A stretch of 33,071 nt of DNA, from the NCBI RefSeq assembly GCF_009761815.1, contig NZ_RWIN01000133.1, positions 1 through 33,071 on the forward strand, written 5' to 3'. The DNA is from Pseudomonas sp. PB120 (GTDB lineage: Bacteria; Pseudomonadota; Gammaproteobacteria; Pseudomonadales; Pseudomonadaceae). Positions within the stretch are counted from its first letter, which is position 1. Each line of letters begins with the position of its first letter. Under the pieces are notes generated by a model. That model worked only from the letters and a program-made list of their open reading frames with translations, did no database searches and was not told where the DNA came from. The position numbers and the translations under genes are program-made. Of this stretch, positions 1 to 7,799 are shown in pieces.

Positions 1-24
1 ATATATGTCATGCCGAAAGTCCCC

Positions 25-68
25 TGTGGGAGCGAGCCGGCTCCGGGCGGCGCTCCGACGATGGGGCC
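25..68. repeat. REP-like element
   Basis: This GC-rich stretch begins with GTGGGAGCGAGCC and carries a short imperfect inverted repeat around GGAGCG and CGCTCC. The opening matches the REP core seen four more times in the window, but the second half has diverged. It lies just past the stop codon of the minus-strand CoA-transferase gene. Confidence 0.6.
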
Positions 69-78
69 TTAAAAACCG

Positions 79-1260
79 CTAGAGAACTACCCTGGCACGC
101 CGCAATTCCTCAATGCGCTGCGCACTGAACCCCAACTCCCCCAACACCTGATCCGTATGCTGCCCCAACGCCGCGCCAATATGCCGAGGCTCAGGCAGCC
201 CGCCGGAAAACTTCAACGGGCATGCCATCTGCGCCTGATTCGTCCCATCCCCCCGAGGCACCTCTGTCACGAGTGCCCGCGCCTGCAACTGCGGATGCCC
301 AATGGCCTCTCCCACGCTCAACACCGGTTCGACACACGCGTCGACCCCGGCAAACAACGCGCGTAACTCGGCAAAATCATGCTTCTCGAATTCAGCCTTC
401 AATTCATTCTTCAACGCCAGTTGCTGTGCAGGTTTTTGCGACAACCCTTGGGCCGCCAGTTCCGGCCGCCCCAGCGCCGTGCAGAGTTGCTGCATGAACG
501 CCGGTTCCAGGCTGCCCACCGATAACCAGCGCCCATCCCGCGAACGGTAGTAATCGTAGAAGCTGCCACCGTTGAGCATCTGCTCTTCCCTGCCCGGCTC
601 CTCGCCACAGGCCAGATACCCGGCGCCAGCCATCGCGTTCAGGCTGAACGCGCAGTCCGTCATGCTGACGTCCAGGTGCTGCCCCTGCCCGCTGTGCTGC
701 CGGGCAATCACCGCCGCCAGCAACCCGATAACGCCATGCAGCGAGCCGCCGGCGATGTCCGCCACCTGCATGCCCAAGGGCAGCGGCCCGCTGTCCGCAC
801 GGCCGGTGTAGCTCGACAGCCCCGCCAGTGCCAGGTAGTTGATGTCGTGGCCGGCGCGGTCCTTGTAGGGGCCGGTCTGCCCGTAACCGGTGATCGAAAC
901 GTAGATCAGTTTGGGATTGATCGCTTTCAACGCCTCATACCCCAGACCCAATCGCTCCATCACGCCCGGGCGGAACTGCTCGAGCAGGATGTCGTGGTCC
1001 TGCAACAGCTGCTTGATCACCTCCAGCGCCTCGGGCTGCTTGAGGTCCAGCGCCAGGCTGCGCTTGTTGCGATTGAGGTAGGCATGGCTGGCGGAGACGC
1101 CCTGGTCGTGCGGCGGCAACACCCGCAGCAGGTCCAGGCGGGCCGGCGACTCGATGCGCAACACCTCGGCGCCCATGTCTGCCAGCAACAACGAGGCGAA
1201 CGGCCCCGGCAACAGTGTCGAGAAATCCAGAACCTTGAGTGATGCCAGTGGACCGAGCAT
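79..1260 (-). CDS. CaiB/BaiF family III CoA-transferase, alpha-methylacyl-CoA racemase-like
   Basis: The 393-residue protein resembles the alpha-methylacyl-CoA racemase branch of the family III CoA-transferases, which epimerise 2-methyl-branched acyl-CoAs. The racemase hallmark GHDINYLALAG lies at residues 137-147. By comparison with the mycobacterial racemase MCR, the likely active-site residues are Arg97 (in FRPGV), His138, Asp168 and Glu252; the 30-residue His-Asp spacing matches MCR. The ATG has a good ribosome site (GGAG, about 7 nt upstream). A plausible sigma-70 promoter lies at 1287-1315. The gene is cytosolic and monocistronic here, bounded by the dctA terminator upstream. True CoA-transfer rather than racemisation cannot be excluded from sequence alone. 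Confidence 0.88.
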   Translation of the reverse strand: MLGPLASLKVLDFSTLLPGPFASLLLADMGAEVLRIESPARLDLLRVLPPHDQGVSASHAYLNRNKRSLALDLKQPEALEVIKQLLQDHDILLEQFRPGVMERLGLGYEALKAINPKLIYVSITGYGQTGPYKDRAGHDINYLALAGLSSYTGRADSGPLPLGMQVADIAGGSLHGVIGLLAAVIARQHSGQGQHLDVSMTDCAFSLNAMAGAGYLACGEEPGREEQMLNGGSFYDYYRSRDGRWLSVGSLEPAFMQQLCTALGRPELAAQGLSQKPAQQLALKNELKAEFEKHDFAELRALFAGVDACVEPVLSVGEAIGHPQLQARALVTEVPRGDGTNQAQMACPLKFSGGLPEPRHIGAALGQHTDQVLGELGFSAQRIEELRRARVVL

Positions 1261-1286
1261 GAGCGTTCTCCATAAACGATTCCCCC

Positions 1287-1315
1287 AGCCTAGGCAGCCG
1301 ACGGCATCGCGGCAA
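1287..1315 (-). promoter_or_regulatory. Possible sigma-70 promoter of the CoA-transferase gene
   Basis: On the minus strand TTGCCG (-35, 1310-1315) and TAGGCT (-10, 1287-1292) are separated by 17 bp, about 27 bp before the start codon. Both boxes are imperfect, so this is a weak call. Confidence 0.35.
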
Positions 1316-1362
1316 TCACCTTATGTGTCAGATACGCTGACCGTTGCGCTCAAATCCCGGGC

Positions 1363-1390
1363 AAAAAAAACCCGCCGAAGCGGGTTTTTT
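1363..1390 (-). terminator. Rho-independent terminator of dctA
   Basis: AAACCCGC and GCGGGTTT flank a four-base loop, with A and T runs on either side, 14 bp beyond the dctA stop codon. The hairpin could work in both directions, but only dctA reads into it. Confidence 0.92.
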
Positions 1391-1403
1391 CATGCGGCGA
1401 GGC

Positions 1404-2738
1404 TTACTTGACGTTGCTTGGGGTCGGGCCTTCGGCCACACCCAGGTCGTCTTCGACGCGCTCGTCGGCGATACCGCGACCGCCGGAAGCCAGCTCGGCG
1501 TGCATCACGTCAACGTCCAGCTCCTTGACCCACTTGGCGACTACCAGAGTCGCAACCGCATTGCCCACCAGGTTGGTCAGCGCACGGGCTTCGGACATGA
1601 AACGGTCGATGCCCAGGATCAGCGCCAGGCCGGCCACCGGCAAGTGGCCAACGGCGGACAGCGTGGCCGCCAGTACGATGAAGCCGCTACCGGTCACGCC
1701 GGCCGCGCCTTTGGAAGACAACAGCAACACCACCAGCAGGGTGATCTGGTGCGTGATGTCCATGTGGGTGTCGGTCGCCTGAGCGATGAACACGGCGGCC
1801 ATGGTCAGGTAGATCGCGGTACCGTCGAGGTTGAACGAGTAACCGGTCGGGATGACCAGGCCCACCACGGATTTCTGTGCGCCCAGACGTTCCATTTTGA
1901 TCAGCATGCGTGGCAGCACCGACTCCGAAGAGGAAGTACCCAGCACGATCAGCAGTTCTTCACGGATGTAGCGGATCACTTTCAGCACGCTGAAGCCGTG
2001 AGCGCGAGCGATACCGCCCAGCACGACGAGGACGAACACCAGGCAGGTGATGTAGAAGCACGCCATCAACTGACCCAGTTGCACCAGCGACCCCACACCG
2101 TAGGCACCGATGGTGAAAGCCATGGCGCCCAGTGCGCCGAGCGGCGCGAGCTTCATGATCATGTTGATGATGTTGAACATCACGTGGGCGAAACGATCGA
2201 TGAAGTCCAGCAGCGGTTTGCCGTAGGCACCCAGGCGGTGCAGGGCGAAACCGAAGATCACCGAGAACATCAGCACTTGCAGGATATCGCCGGTGGCGAA
2301 CGCGCCGAAGATGGTGTTCGGGATGACGTTGAGCAGGAAGCCGATAACGCTTTGATCAGCACCCGCCGCGACGTATTGAGCAACTTTGGAAGCGTCCAGC
2401 GTCGTCACGTCGATGTGCATGCCGGCGCCCGGTTGCACGATGTTGACGACCACCAGGCCCACCAGCAAGGCGATGGTCGACACGATTTCGAAGTAGAGCA
2501 GCGCGTAGCCACCGGTCTTGCCGACCGACTTCATGCTCTGCATGCCGGCGATACCGCTGACGACGGTGCAGAAGATGATCGGGGCGATGATCATTTTGAT
2601 CAGTTTGATGAACCCGTCACCCAGCGGCTTGAGGGCCACACCGGTCTGCGGATAGAAGTGACCGACCAGGATGCCGATGGCAATGGCTACGATCACCTGG
2701 AAATACAGGGATTTGTACAGTGGCTGACGAGTCGTCAT
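1404..2738 (-). CDS. dctA: C4-dicarboxylate transporter DctA
   Basis: This is a 444-residue inner-membrane symporter of the dicarboxylate/amino acid:cation symporter (DAACS) family, importing succinate, fumarate and malate. Family signatures include the serine-rich hairpin SSSES at 269-273, the substrate/cation motif NLDGT at 303-307, the GAAGVTGSGF hairpin, and the late helix with RALTNLVGNAVATLVVAKW. An ATG further upstream in frame (2885) exists, but the ATG at 2738 is preferred: it has GAGGAA about 8 nt upstream and gives the conserved N-terminus beginning MTTRQPLYKSLYFQ. The gene has its own sigma-54 promoter at 2870-2884 and its own terminator, as expected of a DctB/DctD-controlled gene; dctBD is not in this window. 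Confidence 0.96.
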   Translation of the reverse strand: MTTRQPLYKSLYFQVIVAIAIGILVGHFYPQTGVALKPLGDGFIKLIKMIIAPIIFCTVVSGIAGMQSMKSVGKTGGYALLYFEIVSTIALLVGLVVVNIVQPGAGMHIDVTTLDASKVAQYVAAGADQSVIGFLLNVIPNTIFGAFATGDILQVLMFSVIFGFALHRLGAYGKPLLDFIDRFAHVMFNIINMIMKLAPLGALGAMAFTIGAYGVGSLVQLGQLMACFYITCLVFVLVVLGGIARAHGFSVLKVIRYIREELLIVLGTSSSESVLPRMLIKMERLGAQKSVVGLVIPTGYSFNLDGTAIYLTMAAVFIAQATDTHMDITHQITLLVVLLLSSKGAAGVTGSGFIVLAATLSAVGHLPVAGLALILGIDRFMSEARALTNLVGNAVATLVVAKWVKELDVDVMHAELASGGRGIADERVEDDLGVAEGPTPSNVK

Positions 2739-2764
2739 TGCAAAGTTCCTCAAGAGTGCCCGCT

Positions 2765-2823
2765 GACAACATCCATCTGTTGTCCATGACACCTGAATTG
2801 CGAACCCTCCTGCTTCTGGAGGG
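2765..2823 (-). other. dctA 5' untranslated leader with two hairpins
   Basis: The predicted dctA mRNA start (about 2858) leaves a leader of about 120 nt. It contains two inverted repeats: CCCTCC/GGAGGG (2805-2823, 7-nt loop) and GACAAC/GTTGTC (2765-2784, 8-nt loop). No U-run follows either hairpin, so they are not simple terminators. Function unknown. Confidence 0.5.
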
Positions 2824-2869
2824 ATTTGTTTTTCGAGCTGCGCGACGGCAGGCATCTGCTCGTTGTATC

Positions 2870-2884
2870 GCAAGCCCCGTGCCA
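2870..2884 (-). promoter_or_regulatory. Sigma-54 (RpoN) promoter of dctA
   Basis: The minus strand reads TGGCAC-GGGGC-TTGC, a perfect -24/-12 element with invariant GG and GC at the right spacing. The expected transcription start is near 2858. This agrees with the known RpoN/DctD control of dctA in other proteobacteria. Confidence 0.88.
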
Positions 2885-2963
2885 CCTTTGCCGAATGGCT
2901 CGCGAGCCTTTTGACATCAAGGGTTACAGCTTTTTCCTTGTCACTGATCGGTTACAGCGCAGT

Positions 2964-3018
2964 GGCGGGTTTCCGCCCATCCGCCCGATCACGTCCTGCA
3001 ATTTGGCGGATATCCGCC
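2964..3018. promoter_or_regulatory. Two matching 14-bp palindromes, candidate DctD enhancer sites
   Basis: GGCGG-GTTT-CCGCC (2964-2977) and GGCGG-ATAT-CCGCC (3005-3018) share their arms and lie 41 bp apart centre to centre, close to four helical turns. They are about 80 and 120 bp upstream of the dctA -24 box, the usual range for enhancer-binding proteins. They could instead serve the divergent AraC-type gene at 3059. The 2739-3058 gap otherwise holds the dctA promoter and leader. Confidence 0.6.
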
Positions 3019-3058
3019 TTGTCCCTCCCCGATCACCCCGTCTACTATCCGCCGTTCA

Positions 3059-4075
3059 ATGACGGACTTGCCCTCTATGCGTGAACGCACCATTGCCAGT
3101 CATTTCGCCCGTGCCGTCCTCGGCGGCGCCCGCCGGCTGGGCCATGACTGCTCGCCTCTGCTGCAAAAACTGGGCATCAGCCCCGAGTTGCTTGAGGAAC
3201 CGCGTGCGCGAATTGCGCCGGAGCAGTTCACTCGCTTGATCCAGGGTTTGTGGCTGGCACTGGACGACGAGTACCTCGGATTCGGGCCAGCACCGAGCAA
3301 AACCGGCACTTTCGCGATGATGTGCCATGCCGTGATTCACTGCCGCACCCTCGAAAAGGCACTCCATCGCGGCTTACTGTTTTATAGCCTATTCCCCGAC
3401 GGTCCGCGTCTGACCCTGGCCCGCGAAGGCGAAATGATCCGCCTCAGCCTGGACGATTCGACATTCCAGGACCCGGACCATTTCCTCACCGAGAGCCAGT
3501 TGATGGTGTGGCATCGCCTCGGCAGCTGGCTGATCGGCCAGCGGATCCGGCTGGAACAGGCCACCTTCAGCTACCCGAAACCTGCGCACGGCGCCGAGTA
3601 CGATTTGCTGTTTCCGTGCCCGATGGCGTTTTCAGAAGAAAAGAGCAGCCTGCTGTTTCACAGCCGCTACTTGAGCATGCCGTTGTTACAGGATGAGCGG
3701 ACCCTCAAGCATTTCCTCGAACACTCCCCTGCCGACCTGCTTTCACGCCCGGATGACGGCGACAGCCTGAGCAGCCAGTTGCGGCGCCTGCTCAGCCGCG
3801 ACAGTTCACGCTGGCCAGACCTGGAAGCGGTGGCCGCGCACTTGCACATCAGCCCGCAAACACTGCGTCGGCATCTGCGTGAAGAGGGGTCGAGTTTTCA
3901 GGAGTTGAAGGATCAGTTGCGCCGGGACATTGCGATTTATCACTTGGGGCGTGCGGATCTGTCGTTACAACAGATTGCCGAGCAACTGGGGTTTTCCGAG
4001 CCTTCGGCGTTTCACCGGGCGTTCAAGAAGTGGACCGGGTTGACGCCTGGGGCATATCGCGCGCAGGAAAGCTGA
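3059..4075 (+). CDS. AraC-family transcriptional regulator
   Basis: The 338-residue protein has the layout of the OruR/ArgR-like AraC subgroup: an N-terminal 'arabinose-binding' type sensory domain (about residues 25-210) and a C-terminal double helix-turn-helix (about 243-336). The second recognition segment LSLQQIAEQLGFSEPSAFHR, followed by FKKWTGLTPGAYR, is typical AraC. It is divergent from dctA and followed by a REPIN. The start is uncertain: neither ATG 3059 nor in-frame ATG 3077 has a convincing ribosome site; the longer form is given. The ligand and targets are unknown; control of dctA or of itself is only a guess from position. Confidence 0.88.
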   Translation: MTDLPSMRERTIASHFARAVLGGARRLGHDCSPLLQKLGISPELLEEPRARIAPEQFTRLIQGLWLALDDEYLGFGPAPSKTGTFAMMCHAVIHCRTLEKALHRGLLFYSLFPDGPRLTLAREGEMIRLSLDDSTFQDPDHFLTESQLMVWHRLGSWLIGQRIRLEQATFSYPKPAHGAEYDLLFPCPMAFSEEKSSLLFHSRYLSMPLLQDERTLKHFLEHSPADLLSRPDDGDSLSSQLRRLLSRDSSRWPDLEAVAAHLHISPQTLRRHLREEGSSFQELKDQLRRDIAIYHLGRADLSLQQIAEQLGFSEPSAFHRAFKKWTGLTPGAYRAQES

Positions 4076-4096
4076 TATTTTTGTGGTGAATTGGCG

Positions 4097-4202
4097 GGCC
4101 CCATCGCGAGCAGGCTCGCTCCCACAGGGTTGGGTGGTGAACTCCGGTTTTGTGTTCACCGAAAATCCCTGTGGGAGCGAGCCTGCTCGCGATGAGGCCG
4201 GA
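4097..4202. repeat. REPIN (two inverted REP elements)
   Basis: Two copies of the core GAGCAGGCTCGCTCCCACAG face each other across about 40 bp. The arms are 4097-4127 and 4169-4202. This is the standard fluorescens-group arrangement of an inverted REP pair. It separates the AraC-type gene from the end of phoQ. Confidence 0.9.
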
Positions 4203-4224
4203 AGCAGCACCCTCAACCTCCCGG

Positions 4225-5571
4225 TCACACCACCGGAAAATGAATCCGGAACGCCGCCCCGCCCATCGGCGAATCGCCCAGGGTCAACTTGGCGCTGTAA
4301 CTCTCGATGATGTCCTTGACCACCGCCAACCCGATCCCCTGCCCCGGATGCTGGCGATCCAGCCGCTCACCGCGCTGAAGAATCCGCGCCCGCTGGTCCG
4401 GCGGTACACCGGGGCCATCGTCCTCGACGCACAACTCGATGCCGCTGAGGGTTTCACGCACGCTGATGCGCACTTCGCCCAGGCACAGCCGATAGGCGTT
4501 TTCCAGCAGGTTGCCCATCATTTCCAGCAAGGCGCCCTGCTCGATCGGCACGTAGCACGGGTCCGGCAGGTCGAACGCGACCCTTACGCGCTTGTCGCGA
4601 TAGACCTTGTCCAGGGTGTCGCACAGGCTTTGCAGCACCGGCCGCAGCCTCACCTGATGCCGCACCAGGCCGCTTTTACGCAGGCTGGCACGCTGCAGTT
4701 GATAGCTGATCTGCTGGCTCATGCGTTCGATCTGGGTTTGCAGCACCCAGGCTTGATCGCGGTTTTCCGGGCGCTGCGCCATGTCTTCGCTGACGCCTTG
4801 CAACACGGTCAACGGGGTTTTCAGGCTGTGGGCCAGGTCGTCGAGGGAATCGCGATAACGGGTGCGCTGCTCGCGCTCGCTGTGCAGCAAGCGGTTGAGC
4901 GAGCCGGTCAGGCGCAGCAATTCACGGGGGTGTTGTTCGCTGAGGCTTTCGCGGGTACCGCTTTCAATCTCGTCGAGTTCCTGACTGAGCCGGCGCAATG
5001 CCTGCAAGCCCCAGGTCAGGCCAATCCAGAGCAAGGCGAGCAGCACCAGCAAGGCGGCGCCAAACCCCAGATAAAGATTCTCTCGCAGCCCTTCGAGGGT
5101 GACTTCGTATTCGCGTACCGGTTGCAGGGCGACGATGCTGAATGCCGCGCTTTTGCCGCCCAGCAGCTTGACCTCGACGTCATAGACGAAGAATTCCTGG
5201 CCATTGGCTTCGCGAATCCTTGCGAACTCGTTGCCGCGCCCGTCGTAGCGCGGTTTGTAGTTGATGTTCTCTTCCTGGGTGCCCTTCGAGCGCCAGACCA
5301 GATGGCCTTCGCGGTCATAGATGTAGCCCAGCAGACGACTGTCGGTGAGATTGAAGCGCTCATCGGGCAATTGCGCCGGCATCAGCAAACGGTTGTTGTC
5401 GATCCGTGCGGCGGAGATCAGCGTCGTGACATCCGACGCCAGGCGCTGCTCGATCGAATCCTGCAACGCCAGGCTGAAGGCGCCCTGCATCGCCGGCAAC
5501 AGCGCCAGCATGAACAACACCGCCAGCAAAGTGGCGGCGAGCATCAAGCGAACACGAAGAGAACGAATCAA
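4225..5571 (-). CDS. phoQ: Sensor histidine kinase PhoQ
   Basis: This 448-residue inner-membrane kinase pairs with PhoP and senses low divalent cations and membrane stress. It has transmembrane helices at about 7-29 and 167-189 flanking an acidic periplasmic domain, a short HAMP-like linker, and the H-box DDLAHSLKTPL with His248. ATPase motifs are NLLENAYR (N-box, about 354-361), EDDGPG (383-388) and GQGIGLAVV (410-418). The sequence closely resembles Pseudomonas PhoQ from memory. It starts with TTG, overlapping the phoP stop by 4 bp (TTGA), so translation is probably coupled. No clear terminator is seen before the REPIN downstream. Confidence 0.93.
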   Translation of the reverse strand: MIRSLRVRLMLAATLLAVLFMLALLPAMQGAFSLALQDSIEQRLASDVTTLISAARIDNNRLLMPAQLPDERFNLTDSRLLGYIYDREGHLVWRSKGTQEENINYKPRYDGRGNEFARIREANGQEFFVYDVEVKLLGGKSAAFSIVALQPVREYEVTLEGLRENLYLGFGAALLVLLALLWIGLTWGLQALRRLSQELDEIESGTRESLSEQHPRELLRLTGSLNRLLHSEREQRTRYRDSLDDLAHSLKTPLTVLQGVSEDMAQRPENRDQAWVLQTQIERMSQQISYQLQRASLRKSGLVRHQVRLRPVLQSLCDTLDKVYRDKRVRVAFDLPDPCYVPIEQGALLEMMGNLLENAYRLCLGEVRISVRETLSGIELCVEDDGPGVPPDQRARILQRGERLDRQHPGQGIGLAVVKDIIESYSAKLTLGDSPMGGAAFRIHFPVV

Positions 5572-6245
5572 GTGCAGCGCTCATTGAACAGGTAGCCGAG
5601 GCCGCGCACGGTATCGATCGGCTTGAACCCGGCCGGGCCTTCGAGTTTGCGGCGCAGGCGCCCGACCAGCACCTCGATGACGTTCGGATCGCGTTCGTCG
5701 TCATCCGGGTAGAGCTGCTCCATCAGGCGATCCTTGGCCACCACTTGCTGGTGATGGCGCATCAGGTACTCGAGGATCCGGTACTCGTACGCCGTCAGCG
5801 CCAGCGGTTGTTCATCGAGCGACGCCTGCTTGCGGTTGAGGTCGAGCAACAACGGCCCGGCGACAATGGTCGATTGGGTGAAACCGCTGGAGCGGCGCAG
5901 CAGCGCATTCAGGCGCGCATCGAGCTCCTCGAACTGGAACGGCTTGACCACATAATCGTCGGCACCGGCGGCGAGGCCTTCGACCTTGTCCTGCCAGTTG
6001 CCGCGCGCGGTGAGGATCAGGATCGGAAACGTCTTGCCCCGCGAGCGCAGCTGACGAATCAGGTCGAGCCCGCCCATACCCGGCAGGCCGAGGTCGATCA
6101 CCGCCAGGTCATGGTTGAACTGCTCGGTCTGGTACAACGCCTCTTCGGCATTGGCCACGGATTCGACCACGTGGCCGCTATCCGTCAGGCGGGTTTGCAG
6201 GTGATGGCGCAACAGCGCTTCATCTTCGACGACCAGCAGTTTCAT
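5568..6245 (-). CDS. phoP: Response regulator PhoP
   Basis: The 225-residue OmpR-family regulator has a receiver domain with the acidic pocket at Glu7-Asp8, phosphorylated Asp51, Thr79 and Lys101, followed by a winged-helix DNA-binding domain ending in the usual RRKLEG and VRGLGYLF elements. It regulates magnesium-limitation and envelope genes with PhoQ. The ATG has GGAGAG about 4-5 nt upstream. It lies 88 bp after the small exported-protein gene with no clear terminator between, so the three genes are likely one PhoP-autoregulated operon driven from 6683-6738. Confidence 0.94.
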   Translation of the reverse strand: MKLLVVEDEALLRHHLQTRLTDSGHVVESVANAEEALYQTEQFNHDLAVIDLGLPGMGGLDLIRQLRSRGKTFPILILTARGNWQDKVEGLAAGADDYVVKPFQFEELDARLNALLRRSSGFTQSTIVAGPLLLDLNRKQASLDEQPLALTAYEYRILEYLMRHHQQVVAKDRLMEQLYPDDDERDPNVIEVLVGRLRRKLEGPAGFKPIDTVRGLGYLFNERCT

Positions 6246-6333
6246 AACGCTCTCCCGGGCAATTCATCATCTCCAGAGGTACAACGGCGTATCACGATGG
6301 ATAACAGTGCAACGGCTGGCTGCCACCCTCCGG

Positions 6334-6639
6334 TCAGGAAAGATCGTAGCGACCCATGAGGTCCTCCTCACGGAGTTTAATGCCATTGTGCGAGACCGAC
6401 ACGTTGTCGTATGAAGCGCTGTAATTACGCTCGCTGCCGGGTTGCCCCAGGCGTGCGCCCCAAACGCTGTCGTTGCCCGCCACCTGCTCGATGCTCGAGC
6501 GAATCAGGGTGTGGGATTTTTTGACCTTGTCGCTGGTCTTCCCAAGAGCAGGGCTGGCGAACATGTCGTCGGAAGCGAGTGCCGCGGTACTCGCGCTCAG
6601 GACGGTGAAAGCCAGAAGCAGGTTCTTAAAGCCAGTCAT
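6334..6639 (-). CDS. Small exported protein of unknown function, first gene of the phoPQ operon
   Basis: The 101-residue product has a clear Sec signal peptide (about residues 1-23, ending ALA before SDD), leaving a mature protein of about 78 residues with no cysteines and no recognised domain. It is probably periplasmic. The ATG has GAGGAC about 9 nt upstream. Its position corresponds to that of oprH in the P. aeruginosa oprH-phoP-phoQ operon, but it is far shorter than OprH and does not look like a beta-barrel. The upstream GTTCAG repeats suggest PhoP control, so it may be a low-magnesium or envelope-stress protein. That role is inference. Confidence 0.82.
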   Translation of the reverse strand: MTGFKNLLLAFTVLSASTAALASDDMFASPALGKTSDKVKKSHTLIRSSIEQVAGNDSVWGARLGQPGSERNYSASYDNVSVSHNGIKLREEDLMGRYDLS

Positions 6640-6682
6640 TAGAGAGTGTCCTCATGCGCCAGGTGCTTTTCGGGTACGGGCA

Positions 6683-6738
6683 AGGTTACGCACCCGGCCC
6701 TGAACTCATCCTGAACGCACTCTGAACCTGAGCTGAAT
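6683..6738 (-). promoter_or_regulatory. Candidate PhoP box array and promoter
   Basis: On the minus strand four hexamers, ATTCAG then GTTCAG three times, lie at 6733-6738, 6722-6727, 6711-6716 and 6700-6705, an exact 11-bp period. A -10-like TAACCT (6683-6688) follows the last repeat by 11 bp, and no good -35 box is present. Tandem hexamers replacing the -35 is the architecture of class I PhoP promoters in enterics. It would drive the small exported gene, phoP and phoQ. Confidence 0.75.
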
Positions 6739-6784
6739 CAAATCGACTAGGCTGTTGGATGACTTTCTTGCAGGAGATCCGACC

Positions 6785-7576
6785 ATGCGTATGTTTCTTG
6801 CCTTTGTGTTGCTGGCCTTGAGCGGGCTCGGCCATGCCGCAATCAAGACCCAGGAAATCCCTTACCAGAGTGCCGACGGTACCAAGATGATCGGCTACTA
6901 CGCCTACGACGACGCCATTAAAGGCCCGCGCCCCGGGGTCGTGGTGGTGCATGAATTCTGGGGGCTGAACGATTACGCCAAGCGCCGCGCCCGTGACCTG
7001 GCCGGCCTGGGTTACAGCGCGCTGGCCATCGACATGTATGGCGACGGCAAGAACACCGAGCATCCCAAGGACGCCATGGCGTTCATGCAAGCGGTGTTGA
7101 AGGACAGCGCCGTGGCCAGCGCGCGGTTCCAGGCCGGGCTCGACTTGCTGAAGAAACAGCCGCAAACCAACCCGGACAAACTCGCGGCCATCGGTTACTG
7201 CTTTGGCGGCGGCGTGGTGCTGAATGCCGCGCGTCAGGGTGTGCCGCTGGCCGGTGTGGTCAGTTTCCACGGTGCGCTGGCGACCAACACGCCTGCGACG
7301 CCGGGCAGCGTGAAGGCGAAAATCCTCGTCGAACATGGCGCTCAGGACAGCATGATCACCCCGGAAAACGTCGCGGCCTTCAAGGCGGAAATGGACAAGG
7401 CGGGCGCCGACTATAAATTCGTCAGCCTGGACGGCGCCAAGCATGGGTTCAGCAACCCGGATGCGGACCGGTTGAGCCATGGCGATCATGGTGGGCCGGA
7501 TATTGGATACAACAAGGCGGCCGATCAAAGTTCGTGGGCGGATATGCAGGCGTTTTTCAAGAAGATTTTTGGCTGA
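6785..7576 (+). CDS. Exported dienelactone hydrolase family protein
   Basis: The 263-residue alpha/beta-hydrolase has a signal peptide (about 1-19, MRMFLAF...GHA). The likely triad is Cys139 in GYCFGG, Asp188 in HGAQD and His220 in AKHGF, the Cys-His-Asp set of dienelactone hydrolases; Glu57 in HEFWG matches their active-site glutamate. It probably hydrolyses an ester or lactone in the periplasm, substrate unknown. ATG 6785 is chosen over an upstream in-frame ATG because AGGAG sits 8 nt before it and it starts the signal peptide. It is divergent from the small exported gene, so the shared gap also holds its promoter; whether PhoP affects it is unknown. Confidence 0.87.
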   Translation: MRMFLAFVLLALSGLGHAAIKTQEIPYQSADGTKMIGYYAYDDAIKGPRPGVVVVHEFWGLNDYAKRRARDLAGLGYSALAIDMYGDGKNTEHPKDAMAFMQAVLKDSAVASARFQAGLDLLKKQPQTNPDKLAAIGYCFGGGVVLNAARQGVPLAGVVSFHGALATNTPATPGSVKAKILVEHGAQDSMITPENVAAFKAEMDKAGADYKFVSLDGAKHGFSNPDADRLSHGDHGGPDIGYNKAADQSSWADMQAFFKKIFG

Positions 7577-7595
7577 CACACAACAGCCTTGAGTT

Positions 7596-7762
7596 GAGCA
7601 AGCTCCCCGTGGCGAGGGAGCTTGTCGGATCGCCGCACCGTCCCGCTGGGCCGCGAAGCGGCCCCAAAACCGCCAAGCGCATTTCATCAGACAAAGTGTG
7701 CTTACTAAATTTTTGCGACTGCTGCGCAGTCGAGCGGGAGCAAGCTCCCTCGCCACAAAAAG
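7596..7762. repeat. Inverted pair of a second REP family
   Basis: Arms containing GTGGCGAGGGAGCTTG (near 7609) and GAGCAAGCTCCCTCGCCAC (near 7738-7756) face each other, each linked to a GC-rich stem (GGGCCGCGAAGCGGCCC and ACTGCTGCGCAGT). This family differs from the GGAGCGAGC type seen elsewhere in the window. It fills most of the gap before the phosphopantetheinyl transferase gene. Confidence 0.8.
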
Positions 7763-7799
7763 CCTCTGCCACTACCCAGCCCGAAGGCAACCCGGCAAA

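Noticed and set aside
1344..2789. 481-codon plus-strand frame over dctA
   Set aside because: Composition rich in His, Asp and Gln without a domain; it is the complement of dctA.
2739..2885. N-terminal extension of DctA to 493 residues
   Set aside because: The added 49 residues run through the sigma-54 leader, are unlike DctA N-termini, and the internal ATG has a good ribosome site.
4150..5595. 481-codon plus-strand frame over phoQ
   Set aside because: His/Gln/Ala-rich composition typical of an antisense shadow; phoQ on the other strand has every kinase motif.
6246..6333. Terminator between the small exported gene and phoP
   Set aside because: Only a weak GGCAGCCAGCC stretch is present with no stable stem and U-run, so an operon is favoured.
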